From Mycobacterium florentinum (GTDB taxonomy: Bacteria; Actinomycetota; Actinomycetes; Mycobacteriales; Mycobacteriaceae): 64,000 nucleotides of DNA. Below, piece by piece: positions 53,851 to 63,133 of this stretch (the stretch's first letter is position 1; the number at the start of each line of letters is the position of its first letter). The translations under genes were made by a program, and so were the position numbers. The stretch lies in assembly GCF_010730355.1 (NCBI RefSeq), contig NZ_AP022576.1, forward strand, positions 620,001 to 684,000, read 5' to 3'. The notes below the pieces were generated by a model. The model ran no database searches and had not been told where the DNA came from. It saw nothing but the letters and a program-made list of their open reading frames with translations.

Positions 53851-55333
53851 TCATCAACCACAACGCCAGCGGGAAGATTGGCATCAGGCAGACGTATTCA
53901 ATCCATTCCACGAACTTGCGGAACAGCGGGCTGTAGATGCTGTTCGGCACGACCGCCGCAGACACCAGGCCAGCCGCGGGCAGCAGCACCAGGATTCCCA
54001 CGCAGACCGACACCGAGAGCGGCGACTGCAGTTCCAGTGCGTAGCGCACCACGACTGTCGCGACGATCGCCACGGACGTCCCGGCCAGGGTGATCGCCTG
54101 CAGGCGATCCACGTAGGAACGGCCGCGCAGCATCAGGAAGCCCGCGCTGAAGCCGGCCAGCAGCAGCGGCAGCCACCGTTGCCCGGTGTGCGGGTCAGAC
54201 AGCCCCGCCAGCGACACCACCATCAGCACGCCGAAGCCGAGCAGCAGGCCCGACAGGAACGACCGGGCACGTTCGGCTTGCAACAGCACGTCGCGCACCG
54301 ATGCGGGTCCCTCGAGGACCGGCGGGCCGCCGCCGGTGCGGGTCACGGTGGTGGGCAGATCGGGCCGGGCCTCGAAGACCCAGCGGCTGGTGGCCGACGG
54401 GAACACCGGCAGCCGGATACCGGACAGCCGGCGCGACATGGCCGGTGCGCACTGGTAACCGATCACGCAGACCAGCACGATGGTGGTCAGCATGGTGACG
54501 GCGCTGGTCATCGCGACCATGCGCGCCAGGGCCGCGATCGTTGTCAGCGAGCTGACGGTGATGATCGCGGTGTACAACCCGAGCCGACGTCCGGTGAACC
54601 GCAGCGCCAGGATCGCGGCAATGGTGAGGACACCGAAGCCCAACACCGCATGCGGCGATCCGACCCCGCCGGGTGGCGCTCCGGCCGCGGCGATCGCCAG
54701 CGGTCCAAGGCTGCTTACCAGCATGATGTCGGCGACGCGCCGATCGGCCTGCGTCTGGGCGCGCATCAGCAGCATCGTCGAAACGCCCAGCGCGACGGCG
54801 GCGATGGCAGCGGCGTAGATGGTGGTCAGCCACGAGTTGTGGTGCCAGCGCCACCAGCCCAGCAACACCGAGGCCAGGAGAACGCCGCCGGCCACCATCG
54901 AGGCGCCGACCTGTACCGCAACGACCGGGTCGATCGCGGCGAACCGCTTGCTCAGGTTCTGCGAGACGGCGGTGGAAATGTGCTCGATGACCTGGGAGCG
55001 CTTCTCGGTGTCCGCGACGAACCGGATCCACAAGCGATCGCCGTCGAGGACGTCCTGCTCGGTCAGCGACTGGGTGGCCCGCAACGGCGAACCGTCGACC
55101 AGGCACAACGCCCACTTGCCGCGACCCGTCGCCTCCAGCGGAGTCTCGCCGAGCTCGCGCAGGCGGCTGTTGACCACCTTCAGCAGCGGGTCGGTCATCA
55201 CCGAGACCGGGGCGTTGGCGTCCAACAGAACGCCGATCTGGACACCCTCGCCGGCCATGATGCCAACTACGACTGCCCGTGGCTGTGAGATTCCCTCAAT
55301 ATCAGCCTGTGGCGCATCAGCTACCGCAGTCAT
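53822..55333 (-). CDS. eccD5: ESX-5 membrane component EccD5
   Basis: 503 aa. N-terminal ubiquitin-like cytosolic domain (~1-110), followed by about 11 transmembrane helices (~130-500). EccD dimers form the membrane ring of the secretion complex. Length equals that of M. tuberculosis EccD5. The mycP5 start lies in its last codons. A gap of ~260 bp separates it from the espG5 stop, so it may have a separate promoter. Confidence 0.96.
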   Translation of the reverse strand: MTAVADAPQADIEGISQPRAVVVGIMAGEGVQIGVLLDANAPVSVMTDPLLKVVNSRLRELGETPLEATGRGKWALCLVDGSPLRATQSLTEQDVLDGDRLWIRFVADTEKRSQVIEHISTAVSQNLSKRFAAIDPVVAVQVGASMVAGGVLLASVLLGWWRWHHNSWLTTIYAAAIAAVALGVSTMLLMRAQTQADRRVADIMLVSSLGPLAIAAAGAPPGGVGSPHAVLGFGVLTIAAILALRFTGRRLGLYTAIITVSSLTTIAALARMVAMTSAVTMLTTIVLVCVIGYQCAPAMSRRLSGIRLPVFPSATSRWVFEARPDLPTTVTRTGGGPPVLEGPASVRDVLLQAERARSFLSGLLLGFGVLMVVSLAGLSDPHTGQRWLPLLLAGFSAGFLMLRGRSYVDRLQAITLAGTSVAIVATVVVRYALELQSPLSVSVCVGILVLLPAAGLVSAAVVPNSIYSPLFRKFVEWIEYVCLMPIFPLALWLMNVYAAIRYR

Positions 55334-55593
55334 CGGGCTGCACCCCCTGTCGTGGTGAACGTGTGGCTCCGGCTCGCCAGCCGCGCGGAGGGCTCTGTCG
55401 ACTTACTTACCGACGCTTCGGAAAGTAGTAGTTCGACGTTTTCCAATTTCATTTACCCTGCCTCGCGATTCGTGAATCCGGTGACACTGACTTTCATATT
55501 TGCTGCTTATTATGAGTGAAGTATGACGCCTTCGTGGCCTGGCCGCACCCCGAGTTCAAAAGCGTTACAAGCCTTAACAATTGATACTTCTCG
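55334..55593 (-). other. Intergenic region between espG5 and eccD5
   Basis: 260 bp on the same strand, AT-richer around 55430-55600. It may carry a promoter for eccD5-mycP5-eccE5-eccA5. No gene or strong hairpin supported. Confidence 0.4.
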
Positions 55594-56496
55594 TTACACC
55601 CTGCTGTGGGTCTTCCACTCGCCATAAGGAAGTGTGTCCAGCACGGTCTTGACGCCCACTTGTACCAGCTGCGGGGTTGCCGGGCAGATGGCCAGCCACG
55701 CCTCCCCCGAACCGGCGGTCCGCGCCTGTTGGTAAAGCGCGATACGGCCGCCCGAACCGTCCTTTAGCGAAAGCACCGAGGCACTGGGGCCTTTGGCGTC
55801 GTCTCGGTATTGGCGGGCATACACAGCAACCTCGGCTGCCGGGTCCGAAAGGGCCTGACCCAGCGCGGCAACGGTGGCGGCACTGATGCCCATCCGGCGC
55901 AGATCGCCGCCGGAGAAGACGTTGAAGCCGGACTCTTGCCACGACTTGGTGGCTTCCAGCATGTCGTCCAACGGGACGTTGACCGCGTTGATCGCGGCGG
56001 GCTCTGCGTGGTGAATCGACTCCAGGCCGTCCAGCACGAGGGCTGCGATCGACGCGCTGTCCGCGACGGCGACGTCGTCGACGGTGATATCGCCACCTAC
56101 GCGAACCGCGGAGACCCAGTGCTGGCCGCGTCGTGCCAGTACCACCCGGAACTCGTTGTCCGGGATATCGCGCGAGCCCGGGGGCTGTGTCTCGTCATCC
56201 ACGACGCCGTAGAGGAGCTTGCCTCGCGACAGCAGTGCAATGACCTCTAGATCTGGCGCGGCGAGCACCCGCATCCGCGCCGCTACTTCTTCATTGACCT
56301 CGTCGCCGACGACAATGCCCTGCTCACGCATCACCTTCATGCCGGGATGGTCGTTGAGCCAGTCACTGCTGTCAGTGGATACGTACGGCCGACACCGCAG
56401 CTCCGGAGCGACGTGCCGAATGTCCAGTAACGCCTGAAGCATCCAGAAGCCGTCGACGTTGACGGTGATGTCGGTGCGAGTGCTCTGTTGGTCCAT
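55594..56496 (-). CDS. espG5: ESX-5 PE/PPE-specific chaperone EspG5
   Basis: 300 aa, the same length as and nearly identical to M. tuberculosis EspG5 (start MDQQSTRTDITVNVDGFWML). EspG5 binds the hydrophobic tip of PPE domains in PE-PPE dimers and keeps them soluble for ESX-5. The frame is open five codons further, but ATG 56496 gives the conserved start. It lies downstream of esxN behind a strong hairpin. Confidence 0.97.
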   Translation of the reverse strand: MDQQSTRTDITVNVDGFWMLQALLDIRHVAPELRCRPYVSTDSSDWLNDHPGMKVMREQGIVVGDEVNEEVAARMRVLAAPDLEVIALLSRGKLLYGVVDDETQPPGSRDIPDNEFRVVLARRGQHWVSAVRVGGDITVDDVAVADSASIAALVLDGLESIHHAEPAAINAVNVPLDDMLEATKSWQESGFNVFSGGDLRRMGISAATVAALGQALSDPAAEVAVYARQYRDDAKGPSASVLSLKDGSGGRIALYQQARTAGSGEAWLAICPATPQLVQVGVKTVLDTLPYGEWKTHSRV

Positions 56497-56535
56497 CAGT
56501 ACCCCAGACAATTGTTGTGCACGGTAACCGCAGGA

Positions 56536-56571
56536 CGCGGCAGCACACCGAACCGATGGTGTGCTGCCGCG
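56536..56571 (-). terminator. Strong hairpin between esxN and espG5
   Basis: Perfect 14-bp stem (CGCGGCAGCACACC paired with GGTGTGCTGCCGCG on the + strand, loop of 8), beginning 16 nt after the esxN stop. There is no U-run, so it may be a partial terminator, an mRNA 3' stabiliser or a processing site that keeps espG5 and the core genes lower than the abundant Esx/PE/PPE substrates. Confidence 0.7.
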
Positions 56572-56587
56572 CCTGAAGTTTCGGGTG

Positions 56588-56872
56588 TCAGGCCCAGCTG
56601 GACCCGACGGCGCTGTCGGTGCTGGCCATGTTGTTGCCGGCCGACTGCACCTTCTGCCCGTGCTGGTTGGCCTGCTCGTAGATCACCTGGAAGTTACGAC
56701 CCAACTGGGTGATGAACTCCTGGCACGCCACCGAACCGGCGCCACCCCAGAAGTCACCGGCAGCCAGCACATCGCGAACGATGGCCTGGTGCTCGGCCTC
56801 CAACGAAGCAGCCTGCGCGCGAATCAACGCACCGTGCGCGTCCACATCCCCGAACTGGTAGTTAATGCTCAT
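56588..56872 (-). CDS. esxN: WXG100 secreted protein EsxN
   Basis: 94 aa, Mtb9.9 family: helix-turn-helix hairpin with the WXG motif W42-G-G44 (FWGGAG), almost identical to M. tuberculosis EsxN (MSINYQFGDVDAHG, SSWA end). It forms a heterodimer with EsxM and is exported by ESX-5. A ribosome site (TTAGGAGAAAACGCT) precedes ATG 56872. Confidence 0.97.
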   Translation of the reverse strand: MSINYQFGDVDAHGALIRAQAASLEAEHQAIVRDVLAAGDFWGGAGSVACQEFITQLGRNFQVIYEQANQHGQKVQSAGNNMASTDSAVGSSWA

Positions 56873-56920
56873 AGCGTTTTCTCCTAATGTCTGAAGGTTA
56901 CGCAGCCGCAGCTATGACGG

Positions 56921-57217
56921 CTAGTGGCTGAGGGCCTGCTGCGAGGCCTGCTCTTGCGTCTCGTAGTTGTTGGCGTCACGGATGAGCCCGTCACGCACAC
57001 CGTGGAGCATGTTGACAATGTTGTTGAACGCCTGGTTCATCTGACCCATCGTGTCGTACGACGTGGCCTGCGCCTGACCACTCCAGCCCGCACCGGCGAT
57101 GTTCATCGACGACGCCCACATCTTGCGAGCCTCATCCGACACCGTCTGCGCGTGCATCTCAAAACGGCCCGCCATCGCACGCATCGCGTGCGGGTCGGTC
57201 ATAAAACGTGTTGCCAT
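56921..57217 (-). CDS. esxM: WXG100 secreted protein EsxM
   Basis: 98 aa full length: WXG motif W45-S-G47 and the C-terminal secretion signal YxxxE in NNYETQEQ. Partner of EsxN, 48 bp downstream. It is intact here, whereas in some modern M. tuberculosis strains, as I recall, esxM is cut short by a premature stop. ATG 57217 follows AAGGAGAAAGGC. Confidence 0.96.
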   Translation of the reverse strand: MATRFMTDPHAMRAMAGRFEMHAQTVSDEARKMWASSMNIAGAGWSGQAQATSYDTMGQMNQAFNNIVNMLHGVRDGLIRDANNYETQEQASQQALSH

Positions 57218-57352
57218 GTTGCCTTTCTCCTTAATTCATTGCTCGAGATTTTGTTGTGATGGATAGCGATGGTTCGGCTGAGTTACGAGTGCTGATGCAA
57301 CTGCCGAACCGGGTACCTGGGGATGTTCCCCCTCTTAGCCAGCACCCACCGG

Positions 57353-57421
57353 ACCGTCTACTCAATGAGACGGTTTGCCCGACCGTTGGGCGGCTGACGT
57401 GGAACCCACTTCAGTGTGGGT
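57353..57421 (-). terminator. Two hairpins between the PE gene and esxM
   Basis: In the 232-bp gap after the PE stop there are two perfect inverted repeats: ACCCAC-6-GTGGGT at 57404-57421 and ACCGTCT-8-AGACGGT at 57353-57374. They may uncouple PE from esxM transcripts or protect mRNA ends. No U-run follows. Confidence 0.45.
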
Positions 57422-57449
57422 GTCCTTAGCCTCAAATGACGAAAACCAG

Positions 57450-57749
57450 TTAGCCGGCCGCGGCCGCGTTGGCCGCTTCAGTCGCGGCGTACGATCCGGA
57501 GCTGGTCGACAGCGTGTTCACGAACTGCTCGTGAATCGCCGTGGCCTGAGCGCTGACTGCCTGGTACATCTGTGCATGCGCGGCGAACTGAGCAGCGGTA
57601 AGTGCTGAAACCTCGTCGGCAGCTGCCGGCACCACCCCGGTCGTCGGGGCCGCCGCAGCCGCGTTTTGGGCGCTCAGAGCAGATCCGATACCCTGCAGGG
57701 TCCCGGCTGCCGCGGCCAAAGCCTCCGGCTGTGTCGTCACGAACGACAT
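57450..57749 (-). CDS. PE family protein (PE19-like position)
   Basis: 99 aa consisting only of the PE domain: PE at 8-9 (TTQPEAL), a two-helix hairpin, and the C-terminal YxxxE export motif (SYAATEAANAAAAG). No PGRS or other extension. It pairs with PPE proteins and is exported by ESX-5. It lies directly upstream of esxM, the place of PE19 (Rv1791) in M. tuberculosis. ATG 57749 follows GGAGGAGGAAACAAT. Confidence 0.94.
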   Translation of the reverse strand: MSFVTTQPEALAAAAGTLQGIGSALSAQNAAAAAPTTGVVPAAADEVSALTAAQFAAHAQMYQAVSAQATAIHEQFVNTLSTSSGSYAATEAANAAAAG

Positions 57750-58223
57750 ATTGTTTCCTCCTCCATGATCCCCAAACTCTCTGATGAGAGTAGATGACGG
57801 TGTTCTGCAAAGCCTGGTACGTAGACCGCCCGTTCGCAATTGTTCACGGAACGGTACGGCGAATTCACTTTTAGTAACGACACAGTAACAGCGTAAGGCC
57901 TCCTTTGGGGGTCCTGAGCAGCGAAATCGCAGCATTGACACAGAGTGACGTCCGTGGTTGTCAAGAGTCTGCTGGCAGGGGCATCGACAGATGCCGAGGT
58001 GGCTGCCCTGGGGATAAAATCTCGTCGCCGGTAACCCGCGCGAGCCGCGGCGGTATAGCTAACTGTTTCTCGCGTGCCGGGGCGCCATTCATGCGGGCTA
58101 TCCGGCGCGCCAGCCAGCAGAGATGTGCTCACAGGCGCCATTGCCGCCGTCGGCCGGCAACTGCCGGCAGGTCGGCCACGCGTCAGGGAGAACACCTCTG
58201 CCGCCGCCGGGTCGATCCGGTGG
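57750..58223 (-). other. Intergenic region with PPE downstream element copy 3
   Basis: 474 bp between the PPE stop (58224) and the PE start. It contains a copy of a ~30-bp element (58011-58040) shared with the other PPE gaps and, nearer the PE gene, an AT-richer stretch (57830-57880) that may be the promoter for PE-esxM-esxN. No gene supported. Confidence 0.45.
58011..58040 (-). repeat. PPE downstream element, copy 3
   Basis: Shares GGGATAAAATC.CGTCGC.GGTAA with the copies at 59781 and 61461 (+ strand spelling). Lies ~185 bp after the stop of the PPE gene at 58224. The most diverged copy; the inverted repeat seen in copy 1 is not preserved. Confidence 0.5.
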
Positions 58224-59450
58224 TCAGCCGGCGAAGGGTGGGCGGGCCATGACCGTGGGACGGAAGCCGTACCGGGGGCCCGACGCGCCGACGCCGTGCG
58301 AGCCGCCCATACCGGCCAGTGGCATGCCGCCGAGCAGGTTGCCCGAGCCCGCGGCCTCCGGGGCCGCACTGATCGCGCTGACGGGCACCGCCGCGGCGTG
58401 GCTGACCGCCGGTGCGGCTCCCGACCACACCGCCGGGACCGACAACCGGCCGACCGAGGCCGCGTTGCCCAGACCGGCCGCCACCGCCGGCGCCGCGTGG
58501 GCACCGCCGCCGAGCATGCCGCCCAGACCGGCCAAGCCCTTGGGTGCCGCGGCCGCCGCGCTGGCCGCCGCACCACCGATGGCCCCGGTACTTTTGGCGA
58601 TCTGCACACCGCTGTTACCCATACCAACGGAGAAGTACGGCAGACCCTCGGTGTTATAGGCGAAACCGGCGAACGGGCTCAGACCATTGATGAACGTCGC
58701 GAAGCTGCTGGGCAAGATCGTCTGCCCGGTCAACAGGAACCACGCCTCGGTGAACGGGTCCGTGGTCGAGGTGGTGGCCGCGGCAGCCGCGGGCGTCGCC
58801 GCTGCCTGCAGCGTGCTCGGTGTCTGCTGGATGGCATCCGCGGTCGTCTTCGCCGCGTTGCCCGCCCCGGTGGCCGACGCCGCCGACGTCGCCGCGCCCT
58901 GCTTGGCCTGGGCGTCCGCCGTGGTTACCTCGGGGGCATTCTGGAACGGGGTCACCTTGGTCGCGCTCGAGGACTGCGCCGCGTAGTTGTACATCGTGCT
59001 GGCGTCCTGGGCCCAGAACTGACCGTATTGGGCTTCGAGTTGCGCGATCACGCCGGTGTTTTGGCCCAGCACGTTGGTCTGCATCGCCTGGGCCAGCAGG
59101 GCACGGTTCTGCGCGATCACCGGCGGCGGCACCACCGACGCGAACGCGGCCTCGAACGCCGCCGACGCCGAGCTCAGCTGCTGGGCAGCCTGTTCGGCCT
59201 GCGACGCGGTGGTCTTCACCCAGGTCACATACGGAGTCAGAGCCTGGACCGCCGCGGCCGAGGCCGGCCCCAGCCACTCCTCGCTGGACAGCTGCGAGAT
59301 CACGCTCTCATAGCCCAATGCGGCCGAATTCAGCTCGGCGGCAAGCGAATTCCACGCCGAGGCGGCCGTGATCAGCGACGTCGAGCCGGCGCCCGAATAA
59401 AGGCGCGCAGAGTTGACCTCCGGTGGCAACGCCCCAAAATCAATCGACAT
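58224..59450 (-). CDS. PPE-SVP family protein (PPE26/27-like)
   Basis: 408 aa. [18 protein letters not shown] start, core WVKTTASQAEQAAQQLS and FWAQDASTMYNYAAQ, SVP motif VGRLSVPAVW (~318), and the tail RYGFRPTVMARPPFAG. Its C-terminal part is nearly identical, including a 438-bp DNA stretch, to the PPE gene at the window end. ATG 59450 follows AGGAGG. An ESX-5 substrate expected to pair with the neighbouring PE protein. Confidence 0.94.
   Translation of the reverse strand: MSIDFGALPPEVNSARLYSGAGSTSLITAASAWNSLAAELNSAALGYESVISQLSSEEWLGPASAAAVQALTPYVTWVKTTASQAEQAAQQLSSASAAFEAAFASVVPPPVIAQNRALLAQAMQTNVLGQNTGVIAQLEAQYGQFWAQDASTMYNYAAQSSSATKVTPFQNAPEVTTADAQAKQGAATSAASATGAGNAAKTTADAIQQTPSTLQAAATPAAAAATTSTTDPFTEAWFLLTGQTILPSSFATFINGLSPFAGFAYNTEGLPYFSVGMGNSGVQIAKSTGAIGGAAASAAAAAPKGLAGLGGMLGGGAHAAPAVAAGLGNAASVGRLSVPAVWSGAAPAVSHAAAVPVSAISAAPEAAGSGNLLGGMPLAGMGGSHGVGASGPRYGFRPTVMARPPFAG
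58306..58743 (-). repeat. 438-bp identical block shared by two PPE genes, copy A
   Basis: By direct comparison this stretch equals 63216-63653 base for base, at an offset of 4910. Just outside it, at 58291-58305 and from 58744 on, the two genes differ. The third gene of the same type, at 61549-62781, differs at many positions within the block. Confidence 0.85.
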
Positions 59451-59915
59451 AACTGTGCCTCCTGAATGCTGGCCGGATTGCGTGCTGCCTTGAATTGCTC
59501 GCGGTGAGGTCTATGAGTTTGGCATGAGTTTCGGCTTGGCTCGACGCTAGTTGGCCGGTCCCGACGGCCGCTGCCGGCGTGCGATTCACAGTCGCGCCCG
59601 CGCGCACCCGCGACCGCGGCGCCGAGGGTGCACCGGCTTCGACCGAGCGCGGTGTGGCGAAAGCTCCGCCACACGGTTGACGTGCGACAACAATCGCCGG
59701 CCGGAGTGCGGTCACCGGGCGACCCCCACCGGCGAGGCGGCCGCCCAGGCCGCCAGGCCGGCGCGGCGAACATCGCCCCGGGAATAAAATCCGGTCGCGG
59801 CTAAACGCCTGCCCGCGGATGCGGATGCCGGCTTTGCCCTGTGCGCCAGACGGTTTGCGTATTGATGGGGATACGCAGCCTTCAGCGCGAAAGGCCGTGC
59901 GGGATTACGCATCAG
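59451..59915 (-). other. Intergenic region between PPE genes
   Basis: 465 bp. It holds the downstream element copy at 59781-59810, and close to the PPE start (59460-59530) sequence similar to that before the PPE gene at 62781 (GGCCGG.TTGCGTG, GAGTTTGG), so the duplicated unit included the promoter region. No gene supported. Confidence 0.45.
59781..59810 (-). repeat. PPE downstream element, copy 2
   Basis: GGAATAAAATCCGGTCGCGG followed by CTAAACGC on the + strand. Aligns with copy 1 at 61461 with few changes. About 105 bp after the stop of the PPE gene at 59916. Confidence 0.6.
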
Positions 59916-61151
59916 TTATCCGGCCGAGGGTGGTCGGACAAGCACGTTGCGCTTGAAGCCGTATTTGTGGGTGAAGCCGGCGGCCGCGCGCCGGCCGCCT
60001 CCCGTCATGGGCATGCCCTGCAGGATGCCGTTGTTGGCGGGCCCGGCGGCGCTGGTGGCGTAGTTGACCATGGTGGCCTGAACGGCTTGTTCCTCGACCG
60101 CCGCGGGTGCGACACCACCCCACGTGGAGGGCACCGACAGGCCGCCGATCTTGGCCGAGGAGGCCAAGTGCGCGGTCGCCGCGACGCCGCCCGGGTGCCC
60201 GCCGCCCAGGGCCGCCAAACCGGCGAACTGCGGCGTCGGATACCACGCACCGCTCGCACCGGCCGTGGTACCGATACCGAACGTCGTCTGCTGCTGAATC
60301 GAATAACCGAAAGCTCCCAGTCCCGTGCCGAAGTAGGGAAAGCCGGTGAGCTGCTTGAAGATGACCTGCGGGACGCTGGAACTCCATCCCATCGGGTTGT
60401 CCGGAGTGGGAATGGTGAACCAATTGGCCCACCATGGCGGATCGGACGCCGTGGCCGATGGATCGGCGGACGCTGTTACGTTGGTCGAAAGTTGTTGCAG
60501 TGCTTGCGGAACCGCGTTGGTAGAAGCCGATTGCGTGGTCGCATTCGCCGCGGTCTGACCGGACTGGCCCGCAGGCTCGGAGGCGGCTTTGCTCACCGCG
60601 AGGGCCTGGTCGGCCGTTTTGTCGGGCTCGGTGGTCTGCGGCGACGACGAGAACGGGGTCAGATCCGTGGCGACCGCCGATGCCGCGGCGTAGCCGTACA
60701 TCGCGGCGGCGTCTTGGGCCCACATCTCCAGGTACTGAGTCTCGGTGACCGCGATCGCCGGCGTGTTCTGCCCGAAAAAGTTGGTCGCGACCAGATTCGC
60801 CAACAAAACCCGGTTAGCCGCGATCACCGGCGGGGGCACGGTCGCCATGAACGCCGCCTCGAAAGCCGCCGCGGCAGCGCGAGCCTGCGTAGCGGTCTCC
60901 TCGGCCTGAGCGCCCGCGGCACCGAGCCAGGTTACGAAGGGTGACACCGCGGACACCATCGACGCCGACGCCGGTCCGATCCATGGCCCGCTCGTCAGCT
61001 CCGAAATCACCGAGTTGTAGCCGGTGGCCGCGGTGGCCAGCTCAGCCGCCAGCCCATCCCAGCCCGCGGCGGCGGCCATCAGCGGCCCCGACCCCGGACC
61101 CGTGTAGATCAGGGCCGAAGTGATCTCTGGCGGTACGGCACCGTAGTCCAT
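59916..61151 (-). CDS. PPE-SVP family protein (PPE25-like type)
   Basis: 411 aa, of a different subtype from its neighbours: [18 protein letters not shown] start, core [17 protein letters not shown] and [19 protein letters not shown] motif GGLSVPSTW (~335), and the tail [24 protein letters not shown] middle. No clear ribosome site before ATG 61151. Lies between two PPE genes of the [11 protein letters not shown] type. Confidence 0.92.
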   Translation of the reverse strand: MDYGAVPPEITSALIYTGPGSGPLMAAAAGWDGLAAELATAATGYNSVISELTSGPWIGPASASMVSAVSPFVTWLGAAGAQAEETATQARAAAAAFEAAFMATVPPPVIAANRVLLANLVATNFFGQNTPAIAVTETQYLEMWAQDAAAMYGYAAASAVATDLTPFSSSPQTTEPDKTADQALAVSKAASEPAGQSGQTAANATTQSASTNAVPQALQQLSTNVTASADPSATASDPPWWANWFTIPTPDNPMGWSSSVPQVIFKQLTGFPYFGTGLGAFGYSIQQQTTFGIGTTAGASGAWYPTPQFAGLAALGGGHPGGVAATAHLASSAKIGGLSVPSTWGGVAPAAVEEQAVQATMVNYATSAAGPANNGILQGMPMTGGGRRAAAGFTHKYGFKRNVLVRPPSAG

Positions 61152-61548
61152 GGTCTACGAAGCGCCCGGTTCGAACGGCATGTGTTCCTCGCAAGTGGAA
61201 TTTCTCGACGACCTTCACCGAAATTGCTCGTTGCGAGGCTAAGGCGCGGGGCTCTCCCGCTGCGGCGGCGCGGCTCGGCGGACCGCACGACGGTCGCACC
61301 GGCGGGTCGGGCTATCCCACAGAAGTACAAGACGGCAGCAGCGGCTCATCTCGCCGCGTATACGCACCATCACCTGCGTGAATTAACGGTGTCGCCGCCG
61401 TGCGCCGCTCGCCGTCCGCACATGCAACCGGGAACTCGGCCGGCGCGAAAACGTCATTGCCGGATAAAAATCCGCTCGCGGATAAAACGCGCATCGCCGA
61501 CTTCGGCGGCGACGCGTTACCCACCGCGCATCAGCGGAAAATCCGGGG
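61152..61548 (-). other. Intergenic region between PPE genes
   Basis: 397 bp with the downstream element copy at 61461-61490 and otherwise no recognisable feature. It should contain the promoter of the PPE gene at 61151. Confidence 0.45.
61461..61490 (-). repeat. PPE downstream element, copy 1, with terminator-like hairpin
   Basis: On the minus strand it reads ATCCGC-GA-GCGGAT (61483-61470) followed by a run of T residues: a short stem with U-run, 66 nt after the PPE stop at 61549. The best-preserved copy of the element found in three PPE gaps; here it could act as a weak intrinsic terminator. Confidence 0.6.
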
Positions 61549-62781
61549 TCAGCCGGCGAAGGGTGGGCGAGCCATGACCGTGGGACGGAAGCCGTACCGC
61601 GGGCCCGCGGCGCCGACGCCGTGCGAGCCGCCCATGCCCGCCAGCGGCATGCCGCCGAGCAGGTTGCCCGAGCCGGCCGCTTCGGGGACGGCGCTGATGG
61701 CGCTGACCGGAACGGCCGCGGCATGGCTGACCGCGGGAGCAGCCCCGGACCACAAGGCTGGGACCGACAACCGGCCGACCGAGGCCGCGTTGCCCAGACC
61801 GGCCGCCACCGCCGGCGCCGCGTGGGCACCGCCGCCGAGCATGCCGCCCAAGCCGGCCAACCCCTTAGGTGCCGCCGCCGCCGCGCTCGCAGTCGCCGAG
61901 ACGATGCCGCCCGTACTTTTGGCGATCTGCACACCGCTGTTACCCATACCAACGCTGAAGTACGGCAGGCCCTCGGTGTTATAGGCGAAACCGGCGAACG
62001 GGCTCAGACCGTTGACGAACGTGGCGAAGCTGTTGGGCAACGTGGTCTGCCCGGTCAGCAGGAACCACAGTTCGGAGAACGGGTCCGTGGGCGTCGTGGC
62101 GGCCGCCGCTGCTTGTGCCGCGGGTGTCGCCGCGGACTGCAGGGTGCTGGGCGTCTGCTGGATCGCACTCGCCGTCGTGCTGGCGGCGTTGCCCGCCCCG
62201 GTGCTCGCCGCCGACGAGGTCGCTTCGCCCTGCTTGGCTTGGCCGGAGGGGTCGGTGACCTCCGGTGCCGATTTGAATGGGGTCACCTTGGTCGCCGAGG
62301 AGGACTGAGCCGCGTAGTTGTACATCGTGGTGGCGTCCTGGGCCCAGAACTGACCGTATTGGGCTTCGAGTTGCGCGATCACGCCGGTGTTTTGGCCCAG
62401 CGTGTTGGTCGCCTTCGCCTGGGCCAGCAGGGCGCGGTTCTGTGCGATCACCGGCGGCGGCACCGCCGAGGAGAACGCGGCCTCGAATGCGGCCGCAGCC
62501 GAGGACAGCTGCTGGGCAGCCTGTTCGGCTTGAGTCGCGGTGGTCTTCACCCACGTCACGTATGGGGTCAACGCCTGAACCGCCTTCGTCGAAGCGGCCC
62601 CCAGCCACTCCTCGCTGGACAGCTGAGTGATCACGTTCTGGTAGCCCATCGCGGCCGAATTCAGCTCTGCGGCCACGGAATTCCAGGCCGATGCCGCCGT
62701 GATCATCGACGTCGCACCCGCGCCCGCATATAGGCGCGCAGAGTTGAGCTCCGGCGGCAACGCCCCAAAATCAATCGACAT
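61549..62781 (-). CDS. PPE-SVP family protein (PPE26/27-like)
   Basis: 410 aa, close paralogue of the genes at 58224 and 63134: [18 protein letters not shown] start, core WVKTTATQAEQAAQQLS and FWAQDATTMYNYAAQ, SVP motif VGRLSVPALW, and the same RYGFRPTVMARPPFAG tail. It has more differences in the C-terminal half than the other two have from each other. ATG 62781 follows AGGAGG; the longer upstream frame has no conserved sequence. Confidence 0.94.
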   Translation of the reverse strand: MSIDFGALPPELNSARLYAGAGATSMITAASAWNSVAAELNSAAMGYQNVITQLSSEEWLGAASTKAVQALTPYVTWVKTTATQAEQAAQQLSSAAAAFEAAFSSAVPPPVIAQNRALLAQAKATNTLGQNTGVIAQLEAQYGQFWAQDATTMYNYAAQSSSATKVTPFKSAPEVTDPSGQAKQGEATSSAASTGAGNAASTTASAIQQTPSTLQSAATPAAQAAAAATTPTDPFSELWFLLTGQTTLPNSFATFVNGLSPFAGFAYNTEGLPYFSVGMGNSGVQIAKSTGGIVSATASAAAAAPKGLAGLGGMLGGGAHAAPAVAAGLGNAASVGRLSVPALWSGAAPAVSHAAAVPVSAISAVPEAAGSGNLLGGMPLAGMGGSHGVGAAGPRYGFRPTVMARPPFAG

Positions 62782-63133
62782 GCTTGAGCCTCCTGGATCC
62801 CGGCCGGGTTGCGTGACGCATTGATTTGATCGCGAATACCGTTCGGGATCTACGAGTTTGGACTTTTGACGACGCCCGTTGTCGGGTGACCGGGTCCGTT
62901 GCCGCGTGCCTGCCGCGCTGGCATTCTGGCAGGTGGACATATCGGGCCGAGGGGTTACGGGCGAATCGGGAGGTGAGCGAAATGCGCTCAGCCAGAACCG
63001 ATCAGCGACTCGTACGGGAGTCGTGGACTCTCCTGCTTTCCGCTTCGCCCGTTCGCACCGAGTCGGGGAAAACGAGATGCACGCACAACGGCTACGGGGC
63101 CGTCATGCGTGCATCTCGCAATGAATCAGATGG
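62782..63133 (-). other. Intergenic region between PPE genes
   Basis: 352 bp containing the strong hairpin at 63073-63118 near the upstream PPE stop, and, before ATG 62781, sequence related to that before the PPE gene at 59450. No gene supported. Confidence 0.45.
63073..63118 (-). terminator. Intrinsic terminator-like hairpin after a PPE gene
   Basis: A perfect 13-bp stem (CGAGATGCACGCA paired with TGCGTGCATCTCG) with a symmetric CA/CA internal loop and an inner 5-bp stem (ACGGC/GCCGT). It begins 16 nt after the PPE stop at 63134. On the minus strand it is followed by TTTTCCCC. One of the most convincing terminators in the window. Confidence 0.8.
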
